In this document: positions 7,810 to 15,365 of the stretch, piece after piece
Layout: each line of letters opens with the position of its first letter
Position numbering within the stretch: the first letter of the stretch is position 1
Assembly (NCBI GenBank): GCA_019247235.1
Contig: JAFAPG010000708.1
Location: 1 to 19,218, forward strand
Reading direction: 5' to 3'
Source of the DNA: Acidobacteriota bacterium
GTDB taxonomy: Bacteria; Acidobacteriota; Terriglobia; Terriglobales; Acidobacteriaceae
DNA length: 19,218 bases
Notes under the pieces: model-generated
What the model saw: the letters and a program-made list of their open reading frames with translations, nothing else
Database searches by the model: none
Told to the model about the DNA's origin: nothing
Program-made: the position numbers and the translations under genes

Positions 7810-9147
7810 GTGTCTACCGTCAACCTTGCCCAAACCCGCGCCGATCAAGAACATTCCAAACCCAGCCAGGGCGGCACTCTGCCCATTCGCTCCGTTGTCT
7901 TCGTCATGGGCACGGCATTTCTGCTTCGTCTGGCGGTAATCACGATTGGCCACACCTATCGCATAACGCCGCGTCGGGATCACTTTCAGTTTGGCTGGGA
8001 GATGGGGCGACTGGCGCGCTCGATTGCCAAAGGCTGGGGCTTCAGTTCGCCGACCGACCTAGATTCAGGCCCGAGTGCCTGGACCGGTCCAGTTTACCCT
8101 TACATTTTAGCTGGCATCTTTAAGGTTTGTGGAATCTATTCGAAGGCTTCCGCCTGGGTGATTCTCGCCTTCAATAGCTTGTTCGCGTCCCTGACCTGTG
8201 GGACACTCTTCCAAATTGCCCGTCACCTGTTCGGTCCTACTGTGGCAGCGGCCACGGCATGGACCTGGGCTCTGTTTCCTTACCTCATCTATTGGCCGGT
8301 GCGGGTGGTCTGGGAGGTCAGCTTCACCACCTTCCTGTTGAGCCTGGCTTTGTGGCTGGCGATTGTTCTGGCCGAACGCAATTCAGGCTCGCTCCCCTGG
8401 GTGGGTTTCGGGCTGTTATGGGGATTGATCGCCTTAACTAATACCGCCGTTCTCATTCTGTTCCCGTGTATGCTGGCCTGGGCCGTTGGTCAACTTCCTG
8501 CCCGTTCCCAGCGATCGACAGCCGTTGCTGCCAGTGCTTTGACCCTGGTGCTTGCGATAACGCCCTGGACACTGCGGAATTATCAAGTTTTCGGTCGCCT
8601 TATCCTCATTCGTGACAATCTCGCTCTGGAACTCTACGAGGCCAACAATGAGTCATCGTCCGGTTTTTGGACACGTAGCGAACATCCCGGCAATGATCCC
8701 GATTCCATGCAGCGGTTTCAAAAATTAGGCGAGATCGCTTTCATGGATGAAAAGCGCGAGGAGCTCGTCCACTTCGTCGAGCAACATCCGGACAAGGTGT
8801 TGTTCTATACCGGAAAGCGTTTCTATTACTTTTGGGCGGCCCCTCCGCAGGCCAGTATGGTGGGCGGTTTTGAGCTCCGGGTGGCACGTCATACCCAATT
8901 TCTGCTGGCTTCTATATTTGCCGCCGCAGGTCTGATCCTGCTTTTCATCCGTCGCCACCCTTATCGCTGGTTGCTCGCGCCTTTTCTCCTTGTCTATCCC
9001 GTGCCCTACTATCTGGTAAACCCGTTCCCCCGCTATAAACACCCTATCGAACCCGTGATGCTGATGTTGATCGTATATCTACTGTCAGAAGCAAACCGCA
9101 TTCGCCTGCCTGCGGGGTTTGGCTTCACTCGCTGGCGCGCGCTCTAG
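7810..9147 (+). CDS. GT39/ArnT-like polytopic membrane glycosyltransferase
   Basis: 445 aa from a GTG start; GAGGA at 7802-7806 is a good Shine-Dalgarno. About 10-12 hydrophobic segments, the first at about residues 28-47 (VVFVMGTAFLLRLAVI). The first extracytoplasmic loop carries an acidic patch (RRDHFQFGWEMGRLARSI) and GFSSPTDLDSGPSAWTGPVYPY, the layout of GT-C fold enzymes of the PMT/ArnT group, which move a sugar from a polyprenyl-phosphate donor to lipid or protein at the outer face of the inner membrane. Later hydrophobic segments include LALWLAIVLAERNSG and FLLASIFAAAGLILLFI. The acceptor and donor cannot be deduced, and no glycan-synthesis genes lie next to it. The next gene starts 153 nt downstream. 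Family placement is fairly good; the exact activity is unknown. Confidence 0.82.
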   Translation: MSTVNLAQTRADQEHSKPSQGGTLPIRSVVFVMGTAFLLRLAVITIGHTYRITPRRDHFQFGWEMGRLARSIAKGWGFSSPTDLDSGPSAWTGPVYPYILAGIFKVCGIYSKASAWVILAFNSLFASLTCGTLFQIARHLFGPTVAAATAWTWALFPYLIYWPVRVVWEVSFTTFLLSLALWLAIVLAERNSGSLPWVGFGLLWGLIALTNTAVLILFPCMLAWAVGQLPARSQRSTAVAASALTLVLAITPWTLRNYQVFGRLILIRDNLALELYEANNESSSGFWTRSEHPGNDPDSMQRFQKLGEIAFMDEKREELVHFVEQHPDKVLFYTGKRFYYFWAAPPQASMVGGFELRVARHTQFLLASIFAAAGLILLFIRRHPYRWLLAPFLLVYPVPYYLVNPFPRYKHPIEPVMLMLIVYLLSEANRIRLPAGFGFTRWRAL

Positions 9148-9211
9148 ATACACCTCGGAGTTGCCTTGGGTTATAGGGTGGTCACAACTTCCTACGCTTG
9201 TGCGCGAGCTT

Positions 9212-9236
9212 GGTCTAGGCGGGCAAGCGCCTGACC
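9212..9236. other. Intergenic hairpin between GT39 and APC genes
   Basis: The arms 9212-9221 and 9228-9236 pair over about nine positions with one bulged C and one G-T pair, loop GGCAAG. No T-run follows on either strand, so it is not a classical terminator. It may be a leader structure or a site for Rho or pausing; no function is shown. Confidence 0.3.
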
Positions 9237-9262
9237 AGGGCGCCAGACGGTCTCGCTTCACC

Positions 9263-9290
9263 AGCTCTGTGATACAAGCTCTGTGATACA
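9263..9290 (+). repeat. Tandem 14-bp direct repeat before the APC permease
   Basis: AGCTCTGTGATACA occurs twice without gap (9263-9276 and 9277-9290). The second copy contains the in-frame GTG at 9283, one of two possible starts of the permease. A recent slippage duplication is the simplest explanation; a duplicated regulatory motif is the alternative. Confidence 0.9.
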
Positions 9291-9300
9291 AACGTCGCCG

Positions 9301-10629
9301 ATGAGCACACTCAGGAGTCTTACCGCAAACCGCAGCTTGGTACGGGGCATTGGTCGGTGGAGTTTAGCGGCACTGACGGTAAATTCGGTAATTGGTAGTG
9401 GCATCTTTGGGCTACCAGCAATTGTCGCCGGTCTGCTCGGGGATCTGAGCCCCTGGGCAGTTATCATGGGTGCTTTCGCCATGGGCGCGATTATGGCCTG
9501 CTTTGCCGAAGTGGCCTCACAGTTTTCAGATGCGGGCGGGCCCTATCTATATGCGCGCCACGCCTTCGGCAGGCTGATGGGCATCCTGGTCGGCTGGTTT
9601 TTCTATTTGGCAATGTCCGCGGCCGCTGCGGCAAATCTGAACCTGTTCGTGATTTATCTGGCGGAGTTCTGGACAGGCGCAAAGGGCGTGGGCGCGCGCT
9701 TTTTAGTCGTTACCGTCCTCATCGGCTTTCTAACTGTTGTTAATCTTCTCGGTGTGCGACCGGCGATCAGCGCAAATAATGTCTTCACCATCGCTAAAAC
9801 TCTCGCACTCTTGTTCGTGGTTGTGGCTGGGTTGGCCGCCATGTTACTGAGCCCGGCGACCGTTCCTCACCCTGTTCGGCACATTGTTGGTACTTCTTGG
9901 TTGCAAGCGACCGTTCTTCTGGCATTTCTGTTCGGCGGATTCGAAACCGCATTAGCGCCCATGAGCGAAGCCAAGAACCCGCGCGTTGACAGCGTCTTCG
10001 CTTTATTCGCTGCGCTCATTGCCTGCGCCGCAATTTACACCATGATTCAGTGGGTGGTGATTGCCATCCTAGGGCCAAACGCGACTACCGACCGTCCCTT
10101 GGCAGAAGTAGCCCGACTCACGACCGGAAGGGGGGGAGCGGCATGCGTCGCTGTGGGAGCCATGCTCTCGGTCTACGGATTTCTGGGGGCAAAGTTGTTG
10201 GCTGTGCCGCGAGTGACGTACGCGTTAGCGGAGCACGACGAACTTCCGCCGATATTCGCCGCCGTCAGCTCGCGCTTCCATTCGCCTTGGGTCTCCATAG
10301 TCTTTTATGCCAGCCTGGTTTGGCTACTGGCAATCATCGGCAGCTTTGCCTGGAATGTCACTTTGTCGGTAATTGCCCGACTGTTTTACTATGCGGTCGT
10401 TTGCAGCGCGGTGATTTCCTTGCGTTCTACCCAGACTACTCGAGCCGGGTTTCGCCTTCCGGGTGGCCCCCTGTTGCCCATTCTGGCCATCGGTGTCTGT
10501 ATTGTTCTCGGTACTCAGGTCGACTTTCGCCAGGGGAAAATCTTGGGGTTTACGGTACTTGCCGCTCTCGTGCACTGGCAATGGACGACGAGGTTAAGAC
10601 CGCTTGACGGCAAAGCTCGGAAGCAATAG
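9301..10629 (+). CDS. APC-superfamily amino-acid/polyamine permease
   Basis: Inner-membrane secondary transporter for amino acids or related amines. From ATG 9301 it is 442 aa, the usual APC length, with about 12 hydrophobic segments. The family signature is in TM1: VNSVIGSGIFGLPAIVAG, the unwound Gly-rich helix that binds the substrate amino and carboxyl groups. A second conserved stretch follows in TM2-3 (ACFAEVASQFSDAGGPYLYA). TM6 has FLFGGFETALAPMSEAKNPR, also typical. Substrate cannot be called from sequence. An in-frame GTG at 9283 lies within the tandem repeat and would add six residues; neither start has a Shine-Dalgarno, and I prefer ATG 9301 because the N-terminus it gives (STLRSLTANRSLVRGIGRW) is ordinary. 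No metabolic enzyme for a matching substrate is adjacent. Confidence 0.9.
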   Translation: MSTLRSLTANRSLVRGIGRWSLAALTVNSVIGSGIFGLPAIVAGLLGDLSPWAVIMGAFAMGAIMACFAEVASQFSDAGGPYLYARHAFGRLMGILVGWFFYLAMSAAAAANLNLFVIYLAEFWTGAKGVGARFLVVTVLIGFLTVVNLLGVRPAISANNVFTIAKTLALLFVVVAGLAAMLLSPATVPHPVRHIVGTSWLQATVLLAFLFGGFETALAPMSEAKNPRVDSVFALFAALIACAAIYTMIQWVVIAILGPNATTDRPLAEVARLTTGRGGAACVAVGAMLSVYGFLGAKLLAVPRVTYALAEHDELPPIFAAVSSRFHSPWVSIVFYASLVWLLAIIGSFAWNVTLSVIARLFYYAVVCSAVISLRSTQTTRAGFRLPGGPLLPILAIGVCIVLGTQVDFRQGKILGFTVLAALVHWQWTTRLRPLDGKARKQ

Positions 10630-10999
10630 CGGGGAACAGCCAGCAGCCAGAAATTACCGTAAGACACGAACATGGGCGACCGCCCACGATGAGAAGCGAG
10701 TCCGAGCGGCCGATTGAAATCGAGTCATGCCGGTTGAAGTTTCACTCTGCCTGGCCCGTGCGATGACCGCGGCCGCGCTCGGGCGACGACGCCTCGGGCT
10801 TGCGGGCTTAGGTATAGACGAATAGTGAGCTTCTGGCGGTCCTCGCTTGATCTTCTCCGAGAGATCACGCTAGGAAGTCTGGCTTGACATCAATTATATC
10901 GCCTCCAGCCCATATTACTCGGCGATGGTGAGGTCGGCAGAACACCTACCCTTCGAGTTCAACTCTTCCGCATGGGCACACCCATTGCTAAAGTAGATT
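10630..10999. other. 370-nt gene-free stretch
   Basis: No credible coding frame, tRNA or repeat. The left part is GC-rich with scattered short self-complementary words. A consensus -35 hexamer TTGACA lies at 10884-10889 in a local AT-rich dip, itself part of a small palindrome (TTGA-CA-TCAA). The nearest -10-like words (CATATT 10911, TATTAC 10913) are 21-23 nt away, too far for a standard promoter. The promoter of the MFS gene probably lies here but I cannot place it firmly. Confidence 0.4.
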
Positions 11000-12247
11000 A
11001 TGCGTTCGATTTTTGAAAAGCGGGGACTGCGTTTCGTCTTCGCTGCGAACTTGGTATCCATGCTCGGCAGCGGAATGAACGCTACCGCGGTTGCTTGGTA
11101 CATTCTTCAAGCCACGCATTCTGAAATTGCGCTAGGCACCTTTGCCGTCGTTCAAACCGTGCCGGCAATGATTTTGCTTCCTTTCACCGGCGTCATCATC
11201 GACCGCCAGGATCGTCGGCGCCTGGTTATGCTGCTTGACGCCGCGCGCGCTCTCATCATCGTTTCCATTTCGCTTCTCGCCTTCGCGGGCCAGGTAAAAG
11301 TCTGGGAGCTGTACGCGATGAATACGCTGGTGGCTGCTGGTTTTTGGATATTCTGGCCCACCGTCACCGCCTTGATTCAAGAATTGACCCCGGGGGACGA
11401 GTTTGTTCATGCCAATACCTTCTTGCTGGCTGGAGTGCAGGGCGGGTGGCTCATCGCCGGAGCTATCGTGGGTTTTGTCTATAACCAAATTGGTTTGGGG
11501 GGAGTGTTGCTGCTGGATGTGAGCAGCTATCTAGTTTCTTTCGCCTGTTATTTTGCCGTACGCAAGGGAGAACACCGGGTGCTCGAGCGCCATGGCCCTG
11601 ACCAGCAGCAGCTGCGTTCCGAGAGTGCCGCCGTGAGCTTCTTCCGGGAAATGCGCGAAGGCATCGAATTCTTGCGCGGACATCGCGAAATTGTCATGCT
11701 GGGTCTCAGTTGGGCGCTGTTTCTTTCCGCCATGATGACAGGGGTAGTGGTGACGCCGCCTTTGAGTGGACAGTTTCACCGCGGAGCGGTGGGTTACGGT
11801 TGGCTGAATGCCGGTTGGGGAGTAGGCGCCTTTGTCAGTGCTTTCTACGCTCCGATATTCATACGTCAATTCGGAGCCCGGCGCTCGATAGCGATTGCTC
11901 TAGGGGCGCTGGCGTTATCGATGGTGGCAGCTCCAAGAATACCGATTTTCGCCTTCGCAGTCCTGATCTATGGTTTGATGGGATCGGGACGCGGAATTAC
12001 GGGAGTGGCGATGAATACGCGGCTGATGGAGCAGATCCCCAAGCATTTTATAGGACGTGTGCAAAATACCTTCTATGCGGCCGGAACCACCCTGCAATTG
12101 ATCCAGTCGTATGTAGTGGGAGCGGTGGCCGAACGTAGCTTAGCGGCAGGCTTTTCTGTTATTGCCCTGGTCTACGCAATTGGATTTCTGAGCGCCACTT
12201 GGCCACTTCCTAGCGCACGGACTGAAGCTCTGACCGAAGCTGAATAG
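11000..12247 (+). CDS. MFS transporter, MFS_3/EntS-like exporter
   Basis: 415 aa inner-membrane proton-driven transporter with 12 predicted helices. TM1 holds FVFAANLVSMLGSGMNATAV. The MFS motif A between TM2 and TM3 reads GVIIDRQDRRRLVML (GxxxDRxxRR). The loop between halves is charged (RKGEHRVLERHGPDQQQLR). The overall pattern, including WPTVTALIQELTPGDEFVHA after TM4, is that of the MFS_3 family, where characterised members export siderophores or drugs. No siderophore or drug-related gene is nearby, so substrate is open. The ATG at 11000 is the only sensible start, but the ribosome site is weak (AAAGTAG). It stands 45 nt ahead of thiC on the same strand; I see no functional link to thiamine. 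Confidence 0.88.
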   Translation: MRSIFEKRGLRFVFAANLVSMLGSGMNATAVAWYILQATHSEIALGTFAVVQTVPAMILLPFTGVIIDRQDRRRLVMLLDAARALIIVSISLLAFAGQVKVWELYAMNTLVAAGFWIFWPTVTALIQELTPGDEFVHANTFLLAGVQGGWLIAGAIVGFVYNQIGLGGVLLLDVSSYLVSFACYFAVRKGEHRVLERHGPDQQQLRSESAAVSFFREMREGIEFLRGHREIVMLGLSWALFLSAMMTGVVVTPPLSGQFHRGAVGYGWLNAGWGVGAFVSAFYAPIFIRQFGARRSIAIALGALALSMVAAPRIPIFAFAVLIYGLMGSGRGITGVAMNTRLMEQIPKHFIGRVQNTFYAAGTTLQLIQSYVVGAVAERSLAAGFSVIALVYAIGFLSATWPLPSARTEALTEAE

Positions 12248-12257
12248 AGCTCCCAAG

Positions 12258-12272
12258 CGGCGCTCAAAAGCG
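12258..12272 (+). other. Short hairpin between MFS gene and thiC
   Basis: GCGCT and AGCGC pair around a CAAA loop just after the MFS stop. Without a T-run it is at best a weak terminator. It ends a few nt before the AAGGAG in front of the first thiC ATG. Confidence 0.25.
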
Positions 12273-12288
12273 CGCCCAAGGAGCCGCG

Positions 12289-12294
12289 TATAAT
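12289..12294 (+). promoter_or_regulatory. Consensus -10 word TATAAT at the thiC start
   Basis: A perfect TATAAT overlaps the first candidate thiC ATG. No -35 word is found 16-18 nt upstream. If it is a real promoter, transcription starts near 12301 and thiC must begin at 12323 or 12329, which have GAAGGA at 12314-12319. If thiC begins at 12293, this is coincidence. Confidence 0.3.
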
Positions 12295-13789
12295 GATCGA
12301 ACCACACTTCCTCGAAGGATCGATGGCCATGGATTCTGGAAATAACCGAGCTCAACGAAACTCGCTGACCGAAGCAGGCCTAGGTCGAACCCGTGCCGAG
12401 TGGATTGCGCGACGCAAGTCGGAGAATCGCGACGGCAATTTCTCCCAAATGCATTATGCCCGGCTCGGCCAGACCACCGAGGAAATGCGATTTGTTGCCC
12501 AACGCGAACGCCTGGATGCGGAGTTGATTCGCGCGGAAGTTGCCGCGGGGCGCATGATCATTCCAGCAAACATCAACCACCCCGAACTTGAGCCCATGTG
12601 TATCGGGGTGGCCTCGCTGTGCAAGATTAATGCCAATATAGGCAATAGTGCTGTCAGTTCGAATGTCGATGAAGAATTAAAGAAACTGCATACCGCTGTG
12701 CATTATGGCGCCGACACGGTGATGGACCTTTCGACGGGTGGTGATATCCACGAGATTCGAGAAGCCATTTTGCGTCACTCTCCCGTCCCTATTGGTACCG
12801 TGCCGATCTATGAAGCCATCTCTCGAGTCAAGCGCATCGAAGATCTCACCGCCGATCTCATGCTCGAAGTAATCGCTGAGCAGGCCGAGCAGGGGGTCGA
12901 CTACATGACCATACATGCCGGCGTGCTTATTCAGTACCTGCCGCTCGTCTCCAAACGCATTACTGGCATCGTCAGCCGAGGCGGCGCAATCTTGGCGCAG
13001 TGGATGGCGCACCATCATCGGCAAAACTTTCTGTACGAACGTTTTGAGGACATCACAAAAATCTTCGCCAAACATGATGTTGCCTTTTCGTTGGGCGATG
13101 GCCTACGCCCGGGGTCTATCGCCGATGCCAGCGACTCAGCCCAATTTGCCGAATTAAAGACCCTGGGCGAGCTCACAAGCAAGGCCTGGGAGCATGACGT
13201 GCAGGTCATGATTGAAGGTCCCGGTCATGTCCCTATGGACAAGATTAAAGAGCAGGTGGATCAGGAACGCGAGCTTTGTTATCAAGCTCCCTTTTACACA
13301 CTGGGACCGCTGGTCACCGACATTGCTCCTGGATACGACCACATCACCTCAGCTATTGGCGCCGCCATGATTGGCTGGCATGGCGCAGCCATGCTTTGCT
13401 ATGTGACCCCCAAGGAGCACCTCGGTTTGCCTAATGATAAGGACGTCAAAGAGGGCATCATCGCCTACAAAATTGCCGCCCATGCCGCCGATGTAGCCCG
13501 CCATCGTCCGGGTGCTCAGGATCGCGATAACGCGCTCAGTTTTGCGCGCTACAAGTTTGATTGGGAGAAGCAGTTCGCTCTCTCCCTTGATCCGGAAACG
13601 GCTCGTGCTATGCACGATGAGACCTTGCCCGACGATTACTATAAGGAAGCTGCTTTTTGTTCGATGTGCGGACCCAAGTTCTGTTCGATGAATTACTCGA
13701 CCAAAGTCGATGAATATAATCGCCGGGTGCATGGACTAGAGAAGAAGGACTACTCGGAAGTGGTGGATCGCTTGTTGACGCCTCGCTAG
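12293..13789 (+). CDS. thiC: Phosphomethylpyrimidine synthase (HMP-P synthase)
   Basis: Radical-SAM enzyme that rearranges aminoimidazole ribonucleotide into hydroxymethylpyrimidine phosphate, the pyrimidine half of thiamine; cytosolic. Clear family sequence throughout: DGNFSQMHYARLGQTTEEM, IIPANINHPELEPMCIGV, KINANIGNSAVSS, ADTVMDLSTGGDIHEIR, DYMTIHAGV, VMIEGPGHVPMDKIKEQ, PLVTDIAPGYDHITSAIGAA, and the C-terminal 4Fe-4S motif CSMCGPKFC (C456, C459, C464). Length fits the short bacterial form that lacks the extra N-terminal domain. Three starts are possible: 12293 (AAGGAG 9 nt upstream), 12323 and 12329 (GAAGGA upstream). The first 35 residues are not conserved, so homology does not decide. 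No TPP riboswitch is visible upstream, and no other thi gene is in the window. Confidence 0.97.
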   Translation: MIEPHFLEGSMAMDSGNNRAQRNSLTEAGLGRTRAEWIARRKSENRDGNFSQMHYARLGQTTEEMRFVAQRERLDAELIRAEVAAGRMIIPANINHPELEPMCIGVASLCKINANIGNSAVSSNVDEELKKLHTAVHYGADTVMDLSTGGDIHEIREAILRHSPVPIGTVPIYEAISRVKRIEDLTADLMLEVIAEQAEQGVDYMTIHAGVLIQYLPLVSKRITGIVSRGGAILAQWMAHHHRQNFLYERFEDITKIFAKHDVAFSLGDGLRPGSIADASDSAQFAELKTLGELTSKAWEHDVQVMIEGPGHVPMDKIKEQVDQERELCYQAPFYTLGPLVTDIAPGYDHITSAIGAAMIGWHGAAMLCYVTPKEHLGLPNDKDVKEGIIAYKIAAHAADVARHRPGAQDRDNALSFARYKFDWEKQFALSLDPETARAMHDETLPDDYYKEAAFCSMCGPKFCSMNYSTKVDEYNRRVHGLEKKDYSEVVDRLLTPR

Positions 13790-14059
13790 GCTGCGATTCT
13801 AGCCGCCTTGTTCTTTAAGCGAAGATCCCCGATCAACTGTGATCACTCCCCTGCAGCCCCACATCCCACTTTCCTGTCGAGCTTGGGAATTGGCCTCCAC
13901 GGTTGCGGCCCATGCCCCCAGAGAATGCCAGCAGCAAGCGGAGTTCAGGCAGGAAAGCCATTCAGGTCACTTGCGCAGAAAACAACCAGCGGGATTTGGT
14001 TGGGTGTCCTGAGTTGTGAACTCGGGAGCGTGCTTACCTCGATCTACTCGTTTCAGCGA
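13790..14059. other. 270-nt convergent intergenic region
   Basis: Between the ends of thiC and the unknown membrane protein. It holds a weak hairpin right after thiC (GGCT/AGCC followed by CTTGTTCTTT, possibly a poor terminator), a small palindrome GATCA-ACTG-TGATC (13829-13842), and a stronger hairpin: arms 14008-14015 and 14019-14026, eight pairs including one G-T, loop GTG. The latter lies 34 nt past the minus-strand stop, but no T-run follows. No credible gene; the open frame across it on the plus strand has no family character. Confidence 0.4.
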
Positions 14060-15289
14060 TTAATGTTCGCTCTTTCCTTTGGGGCCGTAGTAAATATAGG
14101 TGTCGCGGGCCACGTAATCGGAATCTTCGCTATAGTGAGCTCGAGGAGCTTTCCCCGCGCGTGTCGCCTGACCCGCCAAGACTGCTGAGTTCACCGTGTT
14201 CGTCTTTTCAAGCGCAGAACGTCTCCCCAGACTGTGCGAGGGTACATGTCTGGCTTCCGCAGGGGGGATCGGCCGAACGACGGAGGGCAGCGAGCGCGGC
14301 TGTTCTCGCGCCTTTTCCGGAAGGTGATGGCGGATCAATGAAATCATGGTCAAGGTCAAGGCAGCCGACAAAGCCGCCATTCCCATCGAAGTCAACAATC
14401 GGGAGTCAAACCTCAGCCTTCGTGGGCGGGCTCTCCCGCCGATGCCAATTGCCTTCGTACTTGTGATCCGATGAGTCCATGGCTGGGAGTTAACCGCCAC
14501 GCGCACCCGGTGATGGAGAAGCTTAGCGCTTGCGGCTGTAGATCTTACCGACCATTCTTCCATTCGCCTCGACAACGGCTCTTGGATTGAGATTAATTTA
14601 GCGCGAGCTGTCTTAAATCGCAGCGCAATCGAGGTGAGCGATGCTTTGACGCGCCGCGGCCAAAGCAGGCAAGTTTGGACTACATTGCCCACGACGCGCG
14701 AGGCTCGTTTGATCGGTTCCCTGGGACATGCTTCGTGGTAAATAGTGCGCACATTTGCCCCAAGTTCCAACCTTGCCTTGGCCCAACCGGCGATCAGCGC
14801 CCGGCGACGCTCTCCCAGGCCCCGAAAGCGTTCGCGAAACCTGGGGCGTGCTCCTGGGAGCGCAGACGGGAGTGCATGAGTGCCGGCCACCTGCTGCCTC
14901 GACACGGGTTCGCTCTTAGGCGCAGGGGCAGGTGAAATCTTTGGCTTTTTCTCGTACTCAGCCGGCGTTATTTGCTCCATGCTCTTGGCGGGGACGCGTC
15001 CGCTCGCGAGCCGGGAGGGCGGGCGACGAACGATTTCCTGAACCATGGGCGAAGGCCAAGGAATCGGCGGCGAAATGGCCCCCAACCTCCTGGTAGACGG
15101 GGGAACCTTGAATCTAGGCTCTATCTGGGCCCGCGCCCGCTTCGCGGGAGGAGCAACCGGGACGGCGGGAGACATGGGCACCGGTTGCCTTGTACGTTGC
15201 TGCTCGGCCGTGGCCTGCCAGATTAGGCCGTGAGGAACCAGCGGATCGTCTTGATCCGGGCTGGTCTTGGGTTTGCGTCGGAAGAGCAT
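14060..15289 (-). CDS. Unknown basic, Pro-rich protein with one C-terminal membrane helix
   Basis: 409 aa, not recognised. Start chosen at 15289 because AGAGGT precedes it at ribosome-site distance; an in-frame codon at 15352 lacks one. Residues 1-130 are Pro- and Arg-rich and probably disordered (SPAVPVAPPAKRARAQIEPR, SPPIPWPSPM). Residues about 150-290 are strongly basic and mostly helical, with many Arg/Lys (RFRERFRGLGERRRALIAGW). A single hydrophobic helix spans about 298-319 (LLTSMGMAALSAALTLTMIS). After it come about 90 residues ending in an acidic-aromatic tail, SDYVARDTYIYYGPKGKSEH. By the positive-inside rule the large basic part is cytoplasmic and the tail outside. The gene follows glgP by 76 nt on the same strand, so co-transcription is possible. 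The basic region could bind nucleic acid, phospholipid or a polyanion; that is speculation. Confidence 0.75.
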   Translation of the reverse strand: MLFRRKPKTSPDQDDPLVPHGLIWQATAEQQRTRQPVPMSPAVPVAPPAKRARAQIEPRFKVPPSTRRLGAISPPIPWPSPMVQEIVRRPPSRLASGRVPAKSMEQITPAEYEKKPKISPAPAPKSEPVSRQQVAGTHALPSALPGARPRFRERFRGLGERRRALIAGWAKARLELGANVRTIYHEACPREPIKRASRVVGNVVQTCLLWPRRVKASLTSIALRFKTARAKLISIQEPLSRRMEEWSVRSTAASAKLLHHRVRVAVNSQPWTHRITSTKAIGIGGRARPRRLRFDSRLLTSMGMAALSAALTLTMISLIRHHLPEKAREQPRSLPSVVRPIPPAEARHVPSHSLGRRSALEKTNTVNSAVLAGQATRAGKAPRAHYSEDSDYVARDTYIYYGPKGKSEH

Positions 15290-15365
15290 TCGACCTCTTC
15301 GATGCCAAGATCGTGCGCGGCAGTTACTTCCAGCCCACCTTCGAACGACCATCGCTCATGCAGGC

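Noticed and set aside
7602..8123. 173-aa plus-strand frame across the TPR/GT39 divergent region
   Set aside because: Overlaps the real starts of both neighbours; Ser/Arg/Cys-rich and without family character.
10050..10607. 185-aa frame inside the APC permease gene
   Set aside because: Alternative frame of a well-supported permease.
13808..14188. 126-aa plus-strand frame after thiC
   Set aside because: No ribosome site, no recognisable domain, and it runs into the end of the opposing gene; kept as noncoding.
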